DNA of 64,000 nucleotides. Origin: Streptomyces zhihengii. Its GTDB lineage: Bacteria; Actinomycetota; Actinomycetes; Streptomycetales; Streptomycetaceae. The notes below the pieces were generated by a model that searched no databases, was not told where the DNA came from, and worked only from the letters and a program-made list of their open reading frames with translations. Shown here one piece after another: positions 37,046 through 45,541 of this stretch (the first letter of the stretch is position 1; every line of letters starts with the position of its first letter). The stretch covers positions 4,913,501-4,977,500 of the forward strand of contig NZ_JAFEJA010000001.1 in assembly GCF_016919245.1 (NCBI RefSeq), read 5' to 3'. The position numbers were made by a program, and so were the translations under genes.

Positions 37046-39586
37046 CTACTCGGTCTTGATGGCCGTCAGCATGTTCAGCCGCGCGGCGCTCCGCGCGGGC
37101 CACATGGCGGCGAGCACACCGACCACGCCGGCCAGCAGCAGGAAGATCCCGATCCGGTCCCACGGCAGCACCAGCGCGTAGCCGGGGATCTCGCCGCGGA
37201 TGGTCTCGCCGATCGCCCAGCCGAGGAAGGTGCCCAGGCCGATGCCGATCACCGCGCCGAAGAGGGAGATGACCACGGCCTCCAGCCGGATCATCCGCTT
37301 CACCCGCCGGCGGTCGAGGCCGATGGCGCGCAGCATGCCGATCTCCTGCTGGCGTTCGAACACCGACATGGCCAGGGTGTTGACGACGCCGAGGACCGCG
37401 ATCAGCAGGGCCATCGCCAGCAGCCCGTACATGATGTTCAGCGCGGTGTTGATGAAGCCGCCGAAGAGGTTGCGGATGTCCTGCTGGTCCATGACGCTGA
37501 TCGCCGGGTTGTCGCCCAGCGCGTCCACCAGCGCCTGCTCGTTGGCGTCGCTCGCGCCGCCGTCCATGGCGACCCAGATCTCGGGGATGTACGGCTTGGT
37601 CTCGTACGGGGCCACCAGCGAGGTCGGCACCAGCACCGGGGAGAGGAACTCGTTGCCGCGGTAGACGGCGCCGACGGTGAGCTCCTCGGCGTGCGGCTCG
37701 TCCTCGCTGCCGACGTTGGCCTTGAGGGTGTCGCCCACCTTGTAGCCGTTGGACTTCGCGGTGTCCTCGGCGACGGCGATGCTGCCCCGGCCGAGGCTGG
37801 CCAGCGAGCCGGAGACCGTCTTCAGGTCGAAGACCTTCTCCACGTCGCCCGGGGTCACGGCCGACGCCGAGTGCCAGGTGTCGCCGATCTCCAGCGAGGT
37901 CGCCTGCTGCGGCGAGACCGCGGCGACGCCCTTCGCCTTCTCGATCGCCTCCAGCGCCGAGGCGTCGAGCGCCCCGCCGGAGGCCATCGAGATCATGTAG
38001 TCGGCGCGGATGTTGTCGGTGGTCATCTTGTCGATGGCCTGGCCGAGGGTGACGCCCAGCACCGAGAGGCCGGTGACCAGGGTCAGGCCGATCGCCAGCG
38101 CGGAGGCGGTGGCGCCGGTGCGGCGCGGGTTGCGGACCGCGTTCTGTCCGGCGAGCTTGCCGGCGACGCCGAACACGCCCTGGAGCAGCGGACGGAAGAG
38201 CGCGATCACCGGCCGCGACAGCAGCGGGATCAGGATGATGACGCCGATCAGGGCGAAGAAGGCGCCGGCGCCGATGAGCATCCGGCCGTCGCTGCCGCCG
38301 GTGGCCGCACCGCCGCTGATGCCGGCCGCGCCGAGCAGGGTGATGACGCCGCCGATGCTGTTGCGCAGGACCAGCGACTTGGTGGAGGCCACCGCGTGGA
38401 CGCTGCTCATCGCCGCCACCGGCGCGATCTTCGCGGCCCGGCGGGCGGGCAGCCAGGCGGCCAGCATGGTGATCAGGACGCCCACGGCGAGCGCCGCGCC
38501 CACCGCCGTCGGGGAGACGATCAGCGGACCGGCCGGCACCTTGGCGCCGAACGCGCCCATCGCGGACCGCAGTCCGGTCGCGAGGCCGACGCCCAGCGCG
38601 AAGCCGACCACCGAGGCGATGACGCCGACCAGCGCGGCCTCCAGGATGACCGAGCGCTTCACCTGGCGGCGGGAGGCGCCCACGGCACGCATCAGCGCCA
38701 GTTCCCTGGTGCGCTGGGCGACCAGCATGGTGAAGGTGTTGGCGATCAGGAAGACGCCCACGAACAGGGCGATGGCCGCGAAGGCGAGCAGCATGGTGTT
38801 GAGGTTGCTCAGCCCGCTCTCGATCGACTCGGCCTGCTCGTCGGCGAGTTCGCTGCCGGTCTGGGCCTCGGCGTCCTTCGGGAGCAGCGGTTCGACGGCG
38901 GCGAGGATCTCGCTGTCGGATGCCCCGGCGGCCGCGGCGACGGTCACGTCCTGGTAGAAGCCGGGCCGGAGGTAGAGCTGCTGCGCGACCTCGGTCGGGA
39001 ACAGGACCAGGCTGCCGCCCGCGTTGACCGCGCCGTCCTCGGTGGTGAACACCCCGGCGAGGGTGAACTCCTTCACGGGGCCGTTGGTGGCCACCCGGAC
39101 GGTGTCGCCGACCTGGTAGCCGCCCTTCTCGGCGGAGTCCTCGTCCAGGGCGACGGTGTCGGCCGACGCCGGTCCCGCGCCCTCGGTGAAGTCGTAGGCC
39201 GGGTCCTTGCCGTCCTTGCCGGGGGCGTAGTTGCCGCCGGTGTTGGACCAGCCGTTGCCGATCAGCTTGCCGTCCTTGTCGGCGACCCCGGCGAAGCCGG
39301 AGACCCGTCCGGTGGCTCCGGCGACGCCGTCGAGGGCGCGGATGCCCTCCAGCGTCCGGTCGCTGATGCCGTCGTCCTTCTTGCTGTCGTCGGGGTCGGC
39401 GTAGGTGCTGACCGCGACCGCGACGTCGTCGTAGCTCTTCGCTGACTGGTTGCGGTAGGCGTTGCCGAGGGTGTCGGTGAAGACCAGGGTGCCGGAGACG
39501 AAGGCGACGCCGAGCATCACGGCGAGCACGGTCATCAGCAGCCTGGCCTTGTGCGCGAGCACATTGCGCAGGGCGGTACGGAACAT
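37046..39586 (-). CDS. ABC transporter permease with two FtsX domains
   Basis: Membrane subunit, 846 residues, paralogous to the permease at 1613-4183. From the ATG at 39586: TM1 (LLMTVLAVMLGVAFVSGTLV), extracellular domain, first FtsX domain with QRTRELALMRAVGASRRQ, TM linker, second extracellular domain, second FtsX domain with RQQEIGMLRAIGLDRRR, and the ending RMNMLTAIKTE-like LNMLTAIKTE. The gene lies 151 bases downstream of its ATPase, without the overlap seen in the other pair. Confidence 0.92.
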   Translation of the reverse strand: MFRTALRNVLAHKARLLMTVLAVMLGVAFVSGTLVFTDTLGNAYRNQSAKSYDDVAVAVSTYADPDDSKKDDGISDRTLEGIRALDGVAGATGRVSGFAGVADKDGKLIGNGWSNTGGNYAPGKDGKDPAYDFTEGAGPASADTVALDEDSAEKGGYQVGDTVRVATNGPVKEFTLAGVFTTEDGAVNAGGSLVLFPTEVAQQLYLRPGFYQDVTVAAAAGASDSEILAAVEPLLPKDAEAQTGSELADEQAESIESGLSNLNTMLLAFAAIALFVGVFLIANTFTMLVAQRTRELALMRAVGASRRQVKRSVILEAALVGVIASVVGFALGVGLATGLRSAMGAFGAKVPAGPLIVSPTAVGAALAVGVLITMLAAWLPARRAAKIAPVAAMSSVHAVASTKSLVLRNSIGGVITLLGAAGISGGAATGGSDGRMLIGAGAFFALIGVIILIPLLSRPVIALFRPLLQGVFGVAGKLAGQNAVRNPRRTGATASALAIGLTLVTGLSVLGVTLGQAIDKMTTDNIRADYMISMASGGALDASALEAIEKAKGVAAVSPQQATSLEIGDTWHSASAVTPGDVEKVFDLKTVSGSLASLGRGSIAVAEDTAKSNGYKVGDTLKANVGSEDEPHAEELTVGAVYRGNEFLSPVLVPTSLVAPYETKPYIPEIWVAMDGGASDANEQALVDALGDNPAISVMDQQDIRNLFGGFINTALNIMYGLLAMALLIAVLGVVNTLAMSVFERQQEIGMLRAIGLDRRRVKRMIRLEAVVISLFGAVIGIGLGTFLGWAIGETIRGEIPGYALVLPWDRIGIFLLLAGVVGVLAAMWPARSAARLNMLTAIKTE

Positions 39587-39737
39587 GGTGAGTCCTGGAG
39601 GTGGTGCCGGCGCATGCCGGACAGGGCCGGCGGCCGGGCCGCGGGGCCTTGGGTGGAGGGGGACGGTGCCGCGGGGGCCTGCCGTCCGGACCGGGGCCGG
39701 CGGGCCCGGCGGGATCCGGGGGCAGGGGCCCCGGGCG

Positions 39738-40508
39738 TCAGCTCGTGCGGCCCTTGGCGTCGAAGGCCTTCATCCGGTCGAGGACGCCGTCGGCGGTCGG
39801 GTCCGGCATCTCGTCGACGATCCGTCCGTCCGCGAGGAAGATCACCCGGTCCGCGTAGGAGGCGGCCACCGGGTCGTGGGTCACCATGACGACGGTCTGG
39901 CCGAGTTCGCGCACCGAGTTCCGCAGGAAGCCGAGGACCTCGGCGCCGGAACGGGAGTCCAGGTTCCCGGTCGGCTCGTCACCGAAGATGATCTCCGGCC
40001 GGGAGGCGAGCGCACGGGCCACGGCGACACGCTGCTGCTGTCCGCCGGAGAGCTGGGTGGGCCGGTGGCCGAGCCGGTCCCGCAGGCCGATCATGTCGAT
40101 GACCCGCTGCACCCACTCCTTGTCGGGCTTGCGGCCCGCGATGTCCATCGGGAGCGTGATGTTCTCCATCGCCGTGAGCGTGGGGAGCAGGTTGAACGCC
40201 TGGAAGATGAAACCGATCTTGTCCCGCCGCAGCTGCGTGAGCTGCTTGTCCTTGAGCGTGCCGAGCTCGGTCTCGCCGATGCGCACCGAGCCGGAGCTGA
40301 AGGTGTCCAGGCCCGCGACGCAGTGCATCAGGGTCGACTTGCCGGAGCCGGACGGGCCCATGATCGCGGTGAACTCGGCCTGGCGGAAGTCGACGCTGAC
40401 GTTGTCGAGCGCGACCACCTGGGTCTCGCCCTGGCCGTACACCTTGGACAGGTCCGTGGCGCGGGCGGCCACGGAAGTGGCGCGGTGAGCGATGGGTGTG
40501 GTGGTCAC
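39738..40508 (-). CDS. ABC transporter ATPase, MacB/LolD type
   Basis: A 256-residue nucleotide-binding subunit that partners the permease downstream. GTG at 40508 has GAGGAG 6 bases upstream. Walker A GPSGSGKST, signature LSGGQQQ, Walker B IIFGDEP and THD H-loop are all present. It shares long identical stretches with the ATPase at 828-1616 (for example KIGFIFQAFNLLPTL versus RIGFIFQAFNLLPTL, and both end FDA-GRTS), so the pairs arose by duplication. Cargo unknown. The codons upstream to 40673 lack coding character. Confidence 0.93.
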   Translation of the reverse strand: MTTTPIAHRATSVAARATDLSKVYGQGETQVVALDNVSVDFRQAEFTAIMGPSGSGKSTLMHCVAGLDTFSSGSVRIGETELGTLKDKQLTQLRRDKIGFIFQAFNLLPTLTAMENITLPMDIAGRKPDKEWVQRVIDMIGLRDRLGHRPTQLSGGQQQRVAVARALASRPEIIFGDEPTGNLDSRSGAEVLGFLRNSVRELGQTVVMVTHDPVAASYADRVIFLADGRIVDEMPDPTADGVLDRMKAFDAKGRTS

Positions 40509-40860
40509 GTGGGGCTCCTCGTCGGCGTTGCTCGGGGACGTGTCCATCCTCTCCGCCGTGCGGCGCCGGATCGTCACTCCGGATACCCGTCTTCGGGGCC
40601 CTCTCGGGTCGGACGCGGCGGTACGCGGCGTCATCCTTGGGTATGACAGGACCCCTGAGAGGTCCCACGGCACGTCACCCCCGTGCCGGGCCGCCGGAAC
40701 GGCGGCATTTTTCCGTCAATCCACGCAGCCCCCGGCGGCCACGGGCGAGGGCGCGCGCCGCATGCCCATGCGCCCCCACCAGCCCTGACGCCTCATCAAG
40801 CATCAATAAAATCAGACAACATCGGGCCATCGCCCCGAAGAGTGGGTCGATCTCCACCGA
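40509..40860. other. Gap between ABC ATPase and bldA
   Basis: 352 bases. It must hold the ABC promoter (minus) and upstream elements of the tRNA. An A/T-richer patch lies at 40795-40830 (catcaataaaatcagacaac). I see no gene; weak open frames here lack codon bias. Confidence 0.45.
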
Positions 40861-40866
40861 TAGGCT
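40861..40866 (+). promoter_or_regulatory. Possible -10 of bldA
   Basis: TAGGCT ends 26 bases before the mature tRNA end. Without a clear -35 this is tentative. Confidence 0.4.
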
Positions 40867-40892
40867 CCTGAACCGACGCTGACCGCGTGCAC

Positions 40893-40974
40893 GCCCGGAT
40901 GGTGGAATGCAGACACGGCGAGCTTAAACCTCGCTGCCCCTCGGGGCGTGCCGGTTCGAGTCCGGCTCCGGGCA
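40893..40974 (+). tRNA. bldA: tRNA-Leu(UAA), bldA
   Basis: An 82-base class II tRNA. Acceptor stem GCCCGGA (40893-40899) pairs with TCCGGGC (40967-40973), discriminator A at 40974. The anticodon arm GCGAG-CTTAAAC-CTCGC (40918-40934) places TAA at 40925-40927, reading UUA. The long variable arm GCCCCTCGGGGC and the T arm GGTTCGAGTCC fit tRNA-Leu. CCA is not encoded. In Streptomyces UUA is the rarest codon and this tRNA is the product of bldA, a switch for aerial growth and antibiotic production. None of the genes called in this window uses TTA. Confidence 0.97.
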
Positions 40975-41050
40975 CAGCGTCACCCGGCCCGAGCCCCGTT
41001 TCCCCCACCGCTCCCGGCGCCGCTCCCGACACCTCCGCCGCTCCCGGCGC

Positions 41051-41089
41051 CGCCGCCGCGCGCCCCGGCCGTGCGGGCGCGCGGCGGCG
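41051..41089. terminator. Hairpin between bldA and the convergent lipoprotein gene
   Basis: A perfect 15-base stem 41051-41065 with 41075-41089. Probably serves both sides. Confidence 0.8.
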
Positions 41090-41096
41090 GGTGCGG

Positions 41097-42359
41097 TCAG
41101 ACCGCCGGGAGGGCGCTCAGCTTCCGGGCGTGCAGGGCTGCCAGGCGCCGGCCCGCCGAGACGACGTACCACTGCTCCACCGAGCCCGAACCGTCGTTGA
41201 AGGTCCAGCGCAGCTTCCCGGTCCGGGCGTCGTAGGCGTGGACCCCGCCGTCCTTGTCGAACCGGGTCGCCCCGTAGAGCGTGTTCCCCGCCTTCGCGAA
41301 CTGCACCGGGTAGGCGGAGTCGAGCAGGTCCTCGTTGCGCCACAGCCGCTTGCCCGACACCGGGTCCACGGCCCACAGCGAGCGGGCGCTGTCCGAGACG
41401 AACAGCACGCCGTCCAGCACGGCCGGGCCGTTGTAGGTGCTGAACTCGTCGGTCGCCAGCGACCAGCGCTCGGCGCCGGTCTCCAGGGCGAAGGCGCGCA
41501 GGGTCCGGCCGTCCGAGACGATCACCAACCCGTCGTGGACGATGAGCCGGTCGAAGTTGGACCGGCTCAGCTTCTTCGTCCAGAGCTGCCGGCCGGTCAC
41601 GGTGTCACGGACGGTCACGTTCTCCCGCTGGTCGGTGTAGACCAGGCGCCTGCCGCTGACGGTGGAGTGGATCCCGTGCTCCTCGGTGCCCGCGTCCCGG
41701 CGCTCGCTCCAGGCCACCTTCCCCGTCCGGACGTCGATCGCCGCGATCACGTTCTTCGACGAGCTGTGGTCCTTCTCCCGCACGCCGGCGATGACGTAGA
41801 CCCGCTCCGCGTCCGCCCCGACCGGCCGGGGCTGGTTGTAGCGCCCGCCGAGCCGGCTGCGCCAGACCTCGTCGCCGGTGGCCGGGTCCAGCGCCACCAC
41901 GTCCCCGTCGTACCGCGCGCTGGCCAGGTGGAGCCGGCCGCCGCCGAGGATCATGCGCGCGCCGGGCACCGCCGTGTCCGGGCGGGACCAGCGCTCCTTC
42001 CCGGTGGCGAGGTCGCGGCCCACCAGCGGGTCGCCCGAGACGAGGACGACGTCCCCGGCGATCGCGAGGGTGTCCAGGCTGCCGAGGGCCCCGGCGGCGG
42101 CCTCCGCCTGCCACAGGGGCCGGGGCGCGGTGCCGGGCGGCGGGGTGGTGAAGGTGTCGCCGTCCGGCTCGGGGGAGCCGCCGCCCTTGCCGCCCTCCGC
42201 GCCGCCGCCGGTGTCCACCTCGGTCTCCGGGGTGCAGCCCGTCAGCGCGGCGGTGGCCAGGAAGAGCCCCGCGCCGGCCATGCCCAGCAGCCGTCTGCGC
42301 GCCACGGCGGCGCCCCGGACGTCCCCCGCGGCTGCCCCGCCCACTCGCTGCGTCTTCAC
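41097..42359 (-). CDS. PQQ-like beta-propeller lipoprotein, Tat type
   Basis: A secreted propeller protein of 420 residues. The GTG at 42359 gives a signal peptide with a twin-arginine-like ARRRLLGMAGAGLF and lipobox ALTGC, followed by a Gly/Pro/Glu linker (about 45-75). Repeats of the PQQ/quinoprotein-like type follow, with strands such as LWRNEDLLDSAYPVQ, VLFVSDSARSLWAVDPVSG and LVIVSDGRTLRAFALETG, each ending in a conserved Asp-x-x-Thr-Gly-like turn, about seven or eight blades. No PQQ ligands or redox cysteines are obvious, so it is likely a binding or scaffold protein. Convergent with bldA. Confidence 0.88.
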   Translation of the reverse strand: MKTQRVGGAAAGDVRGAAVARRRLLGMAGAGLFLATAALTGCTPETEVDTGGGAEGGKGGGSPEPDGDTFTTPPPGTAPRPLWQAEAAAGALGSLDTLAIAGDVVLVSGDPLVGRDLATGKERWSRPDTAVPGARMILGGGRLHLASARYDGDVVALDPATGDEVWRSRLGGRYNQPRPVGADAERVYVIAGVREKDHSSSKNVIAAIDVRTGKVAWSERRDAGTEEHGIHSTVSGRRLVYTDQRENVTVRDTVTGRQLWTKKLSRSNFDRLIVHDGLVIVSDGRTLRAFALETGAERWSLATDEFSTYNGPAVLDGVLFVSDSARSLWAVDPVSGKRLWRNEDLLDSAYPVQFAKAGNTLYGATRFDKDGGVHAYDARTGKLRWTFNDGSGSVEQWYVVSAGRRLAALHARKLSALPAV

Positions 42360-42620
42360 GGTCCTTCTCCCCACCCCGTGCCCGGACCGCCCCACCGGCG
42401 GCCCGTGGCGGGGACAGCCAACCATCGGAATCCGGACACGGCCGGTGGCGGTACGGTCCCGGGACAGCGCTGTGAAGCATCTGTCACACCCGTCACAGCC
42501 TGCGGGTGTGACGCATACGGCGGGGATTCCCGAAAGATCCTCCCTGGGCACTAGGGTGATTCTTTTGCTTCCGCATTACTCTTGACCCAAGGCCGCGCAG
42601 GGTGGCCATGGAGGAGTGAG

Positions 42621-43532
42621 ATGAGGAGCAGCAACCCGGTCTTCTCGCGACGGGGGTTCAGCCGCGACAACGGCTACGCCGGCTTCAACGCGCAGCAGCC
42701 GCAGGCCGGGGGCCCCGCCGCAGGTACGAACCCGTACGCGCAGGCTGCGGGCAGCAACCCGTACGCCCAGGCCCCGGCCAACCCGTACGCGACCAACCCC
42801 TACGCCCCGGCGGACACGCAGCACGGCGCTCCGCCGCAGGCGCCCGCGGGCGCCATGACGATCGACGACGTCGTCACCCGCACCGCCATGACGCTGGGCA
42901 CGGTCGTCCTCACGGCGATCCTGTCCTGGGTGCTGCTGCCGGTCGACGAGGCCAACATCGGCAAGTCGTACGGCATCGCCATCGGCGCGGCCCTGGTCGC
43001 GATGGTGCTCGCCCTCGTCCAGTCCTTCAAGCGCAAGGCCTCGCCCGCGCTGATCCTGTCGTACGCGGCCTTCGAGGGCGTCTTCCTCGGCGTCATCTCC
43101 AGCGCGGTCTCCACGTACATCTCCAACGGCGTGGTGGCCCAGGCGGTGCTCGGCACGATGGCCGTCTTCGCCGGTGTGCTGATCGCCTACAAGATGCGCT
43201 GGATCCGCGTCACGCGCCGTTTCTACGGCTTCGTGATGGCGGCCGCGATGGGCTTCGTGCTCCTGATGATGGTGAACATGCTGTTCGCCGTCTTCGGCGG
43301 CGGTGACGGCCTCGGCTTCCGCAGCGGCGGCCTCGGCATCCTCTTCGGTGTCATCGGCATCATCCTCGGCGCCTGCTTCCTGGCCCTCGACTTCAAGCAG
43401 GTCGAGGACGGCATCGCGTACGGCGCCCCGCGCGAGGAGTCCTGGCTGGCGGCCTTCGGCCTCACCCTGACCCTGGTGTGGATCTACCTGGAGATGCTGC
43501 GTCTGCTGTCGATCCTCCAGGGCGACGACTGA
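42621..43532 (+). CDS. Bax inhibitor-1/YccA-family membrane protein
   Basis: A 303-residue inner-membrane protein. GGAGGAG lies just upstream of the ATG. The cytoplasmic N-terminus (1-80) is rich in Asn, Pro, Tyr, Ala and Gln with repeats of NPYA(Q/T)(A/N). Seven membrane segments follow from about 90, with family signs such as AAFEGVFLGVISSAVSTYI and CFLALDFKQVEDGI. Bacterial relatives are pH-sensitive calcium-leak channels or partners of FtsH. A TAGGGT -10-like box is at 42552-42557. Confidence 0.92.
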   Translation: MRSSNPVFSRRGFSRDNGYAGFNAQQPQAGGPAAGTNPYAQAAGSNPYAQAPANPYATNPYAPADTQHGAPPQAPAGAMTIDDVVTRTAMTLGTVVLTAILSWVLLPVDEANIGKSYGIAIGAALVAMVLALVQSFKRKASPALILSYAAFEGVFLGVISSAVSTYISNGVVAQAVLGTMAVFAGVLIAYKMRWIRVTRRFYGFVMAAAMGFVLLMMVNMLFAVFGGGDGLGFRSGGLGILFGVIGIILGACFLALDFKQVEDGIAYGAPREESWLAAFGLTLTLVWIYLEMLRLLSILQGDD

Positions 43533-43562
43533 CGCACCACCGCTCCGCGTCCCTGACGCACG

Positions 43563-43600
43563 AAGGGCCCGTCCGGCAGAAGCCGGGCGGGCCCTTTTCG
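43563..43600 (+). terminator. Intrinsic terminator with T-run
   Basis: A 15-base stem (43563-43577 with 43582-43596, one G-T wobble) followed by tttt. One of the few hairpins here with a U tract. Confidence 0.9.
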
Positions 43601-43620
43601 TCGCGCGTGCGGCGAAGCCG

Positions 43621-43851
43621 CTACAGCAGCTTGCGGGCGGCACGTCTGAGGTCGTACTCGTGGATGATCGCCTTGGCGTGCCCGTAGGCGAGGCCGTGCT
43701 CCCCGCGGAGCCAGCTGACCTTCTCCTCGAAGCGGAACAGGGACGGACCCTCGTCGACCATGCGCAGCCAGTCGGAGATCTCACGACCGGTGCACTCGGG
43801 GATTCGGGAGAGCAGATTTCGATGGGTCTCTTCGGAGAAGACTTGGGACAT
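43621..43851 (-). CDS. DUF4287-like small protein
   Basis: A 76-residue protein, starting at the ATG at 43851 with GGAGG 5 bases upstream. It resembles DUF4287 proteins: ETHRNLLSRIPECTGREISDW, then VSWLRGEHGLAYGHAKAIIHEY, which is the conserved part. Charged, helical, no membrane segment. Function unknown. Convergent with the Bax inhibitor-1 gene. Confidence 0.8.
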   Translation of the reverse strand: MSQVFSEETHRNLLSRIPECTGREISDWLRMVDEGPSLFRFEEKVSWLRGEHGLAYGHAKAIIHEYDLRRAARKLL

Positions 43852-43912
43852 CGGCGCCTCCGGACGCATTGCGCGTGTGCTCTTCACGCCACCGTGCCTG
43901 AGGGGGCGCGTA

Positions 43913-43943
43913 TTGGCAACAGCCCCGCACGGACGCGTAGGGT
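43913..43943 (+). promoter_or_regulatory. Promoter, leaderless
   Basis: TTGGCA (43913-43918), 19-base spacer, TAGGGT (43938-43943), six bases before the GTG at 43950. It has the same geometry as the promoter at 8978-9008. Confidence 0.55.
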
Positions 43944-43949
43944 CGCGGC

Positions 43950-44354
43950 GTGCTGGATACGACGGAACTGACCGACGCGGTGGAGCGATTCTCGGACCGG
44001 CTGAGGGCGGCTCCGCAGAGCCGGCTCCAGCGGGGCGCGGCGGCGGAGGGACTGGCCCTCGCCAGGGAATTGTCCGTACGGGCCCAGCGCCTGGAGGCCC
44101 CGGGGGAGCGGCCGAGGATCATGCCGGACGCCGGCGTTTTCGCCGTCGCCGATCAACTTCTGGTGGCCGGCCGCGATTTGGCCGAGGTCTTGCGCACCGC
44201 CCCGCAGGAGGCGGCGGACACGCCCGCCGCGGCGGACGGGGAGGAATCGGTGGACCGGAGCGCGGCGGCGGACGCGGTGGGCGCGGTGGACCGGAGCACG
44301 ATGGACGCCGCCGTCGCCCTCGTGCGGGCAGCGGCGGCGCGGGCGGAACTCTGA
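43950..44354 (+). CDS. Small helical actinobacterial protein, unknown function
   Basis: A 134-residue protein, mostly alpha-helical and Ala/Arg/Glu-rich. The first 90 residues are ordered helices (DTTELTDAVERFSDRLRAA, RGAAAEGLALARELSVRAQR, FAVADQLLVAGRDLAEVL). The last 45 are acidic and Ala-rich. No signal peptide, membrane segment or known motif. The GTG start fits the leaderless promoter. Confidence 0.7.
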   Translation: MLDTTELTDAVERFSDRLRAAPQSRLQRGAAAEGLALARELSVRAQRLEAPGERPRIMPDAGVFAVADQLLVAGRDLAEVLRTAPQEAADTPAAADGEESVDRSAAADAVGAVDRSTMDAAVALVRAAAARAEL

Positions 44355-44363
44355 CGCGGGGCC

Positions 44364-44385
44364 GGGCCCGGCCGCGGCCGGGCCC
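44364..44385. terminator. Hairpin between convergent genes
   Basis: A 10-base inverted repeat gggcccggcc (44364-44373) with its complement at 44376-44385. It lies between two convergent stop codons 40 bases apart. Confidence 0.6.
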
Positions 44386-44394
44386 CGGGGCGGT

Positions 44395-45282
44395 TCAGTG
44401 GGAGGCGATCACGCGGTCGGCGAGGATGTAGACGCTCTCTTCGCCGCAGGTGAACGTCAGGGCGTAGGCGCCGGAGACACCGGACCCGCCCAGCAGGACC
44501 GGGGCCGTGCCCGCGCGCAGCGCCTCCGCGAGACGCTCGGCGGTCTCCCGGTGACCGGGGGTCATGCACAGGGTCGTGCCGTCGGTGAAGACGTACACGT
44601 CCAGGGTGCCCAGCGGGCCGGGCCGCACGTCGGCCAGTTCGGTGCCCGCGTCGGCGAGCTCCTCCAGCCGTGCCACCGTCCGCTCGTGGTCGGTGACCAC
44701 GGGAGTCTGGACCGGGACGAAGTCGGGGTGCGAGGGGTGGCGACGGCGGGCGGCGGCCAGCTCGGGAGAGTCCTCGGCGAACTCCGTCAGCTCCGGCAGC
44801 TCGGCCAGGCCGACGGCGTCGGCCGTGTCGGACAGGCCGTCGAGGGCCTCGACCGCTTCCACGGCCTCCAGGTCCATCGCCTCCAGCCCGGCGAAATCGG
44901 CCTGGCGCGGCACGTAGAACGGCGTGATGTCGTCGCCGCCGCCGGTGAGCCCGCTCAGCAGCGAGGAGTCGCCCGGGAAGCGGGCGGAGGTGTCGGCGGC
45001 GTCCCTGGCCTCCTGCGCGGCCCAGAAGGCCCGCGCCTCGGCCAGCTCGCGCTCCCGCTCCTCGGCGAGGGCCTCGGCGACCGCCGCGCGTATCTCGGCG
45101 GTGTCACTGCTGCGGGCCTGGGGGACGGACGCGGTGGGACCGGTGCCGCAGGACGACGCGGCGAGTTCGGTGCGCAGCGCGGCGACCTGCCTGCGGAGCC
45201 CGTGGGCGGCGTGCAGGGCAGCGGCGCCCACGGCCGTCGCGGCGGCCGTGGTCAGCAGCAGGGCAAGAGACATGGCGCTCAC
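44395..45282 (-). CDS. Membrane-anchored acidic protein, unknown function
   Basis: A 295-residue protein beginning at GTG 45282, with GGGAG 7 bases upstream. A hydrophobic segment (about 5-22, LALLLTTAAATAVGAAALHA) and an RRQ turn anchor it. A coiled-coil-prone stretch (about 55-85, AEIRAAVAEALAEERERELA) and a strongly acidic middle (EAMDLEAVEAVEALDG) follow. The C-terminal 90 residues are beta-rich (LDVYVFTDGTTLCMTPGHRE, GAYALTFTCGEESVYILAD) and look folded. No family is recognised. Confidence 0.72.
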   Translation of the reverse strand: MSAMSLALLLTTAAATAVGAAALHAAHGLRRQVAALRTELAASSCGTGPTASVPQARSSDTAEIRAAVAEALAEERERELAEARAFWAAQEARDAADTSARFPGDSSLLSGLTGGGDDITPFYVPRQADFAGLEAMDLEAVEAVEALDGLSDTADAVGLAELPELTEFAEDSPELAAARRRHPSHPDFVPVQTPVVTDHERTVARLEELADAGTELADVRPGPLGTLDVYVFTDGTTLCMTPGHRETAERLAEALRAGTAPVLLGGSGVSGAYALTFTCGEESVYILADRVIASH

Positions 45283-45432
45283 TGACGTACTCCCGGTTTC
45301 ACTCGATACCCCCGACTTCCTACATCAGCTTGCGGTGCGACCGCGCCTCCTGTCAGTGCATTACGTCACGAATTGGACAGGACTTTGTGCCTCGTGTTTA
45401 GCCCTGAAACGGGGATGACCTGCTGAAACGGT

Positions 45433-45467
45433 TCTCCCCCAGGAGATAGGTCACATCCTGGGGGAGA
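45433..45467 (-). terminator. Perfect 12-bp hairpin after the thiolase
   Basis: TCTCCCCCAGGA (45433-45444) pairs with 45456-45467 around an 11-base loop. The direct repeats tgaaacgg at about 45406 and 45424 lie between it and the next gene, and may be regulatory for that gene. Confidence 0.7.
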
Positions 45468-45541
45468 TTGAGTCACGAACCGGGGTAGGCGGCCTCGGGC
45501 CGGAGCCCGTGCCTCGGGCGACCCCTACCCTCCGCTACGGC

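Noticed and set aside
36803..39445. An 880-codon plus-strand frame over the second ABC permease
   Set aside because: Antisense shadow of the permease gene; the composition (Asp/Glu/Gly/Arg-rich) is typical of reverse-frame translation.
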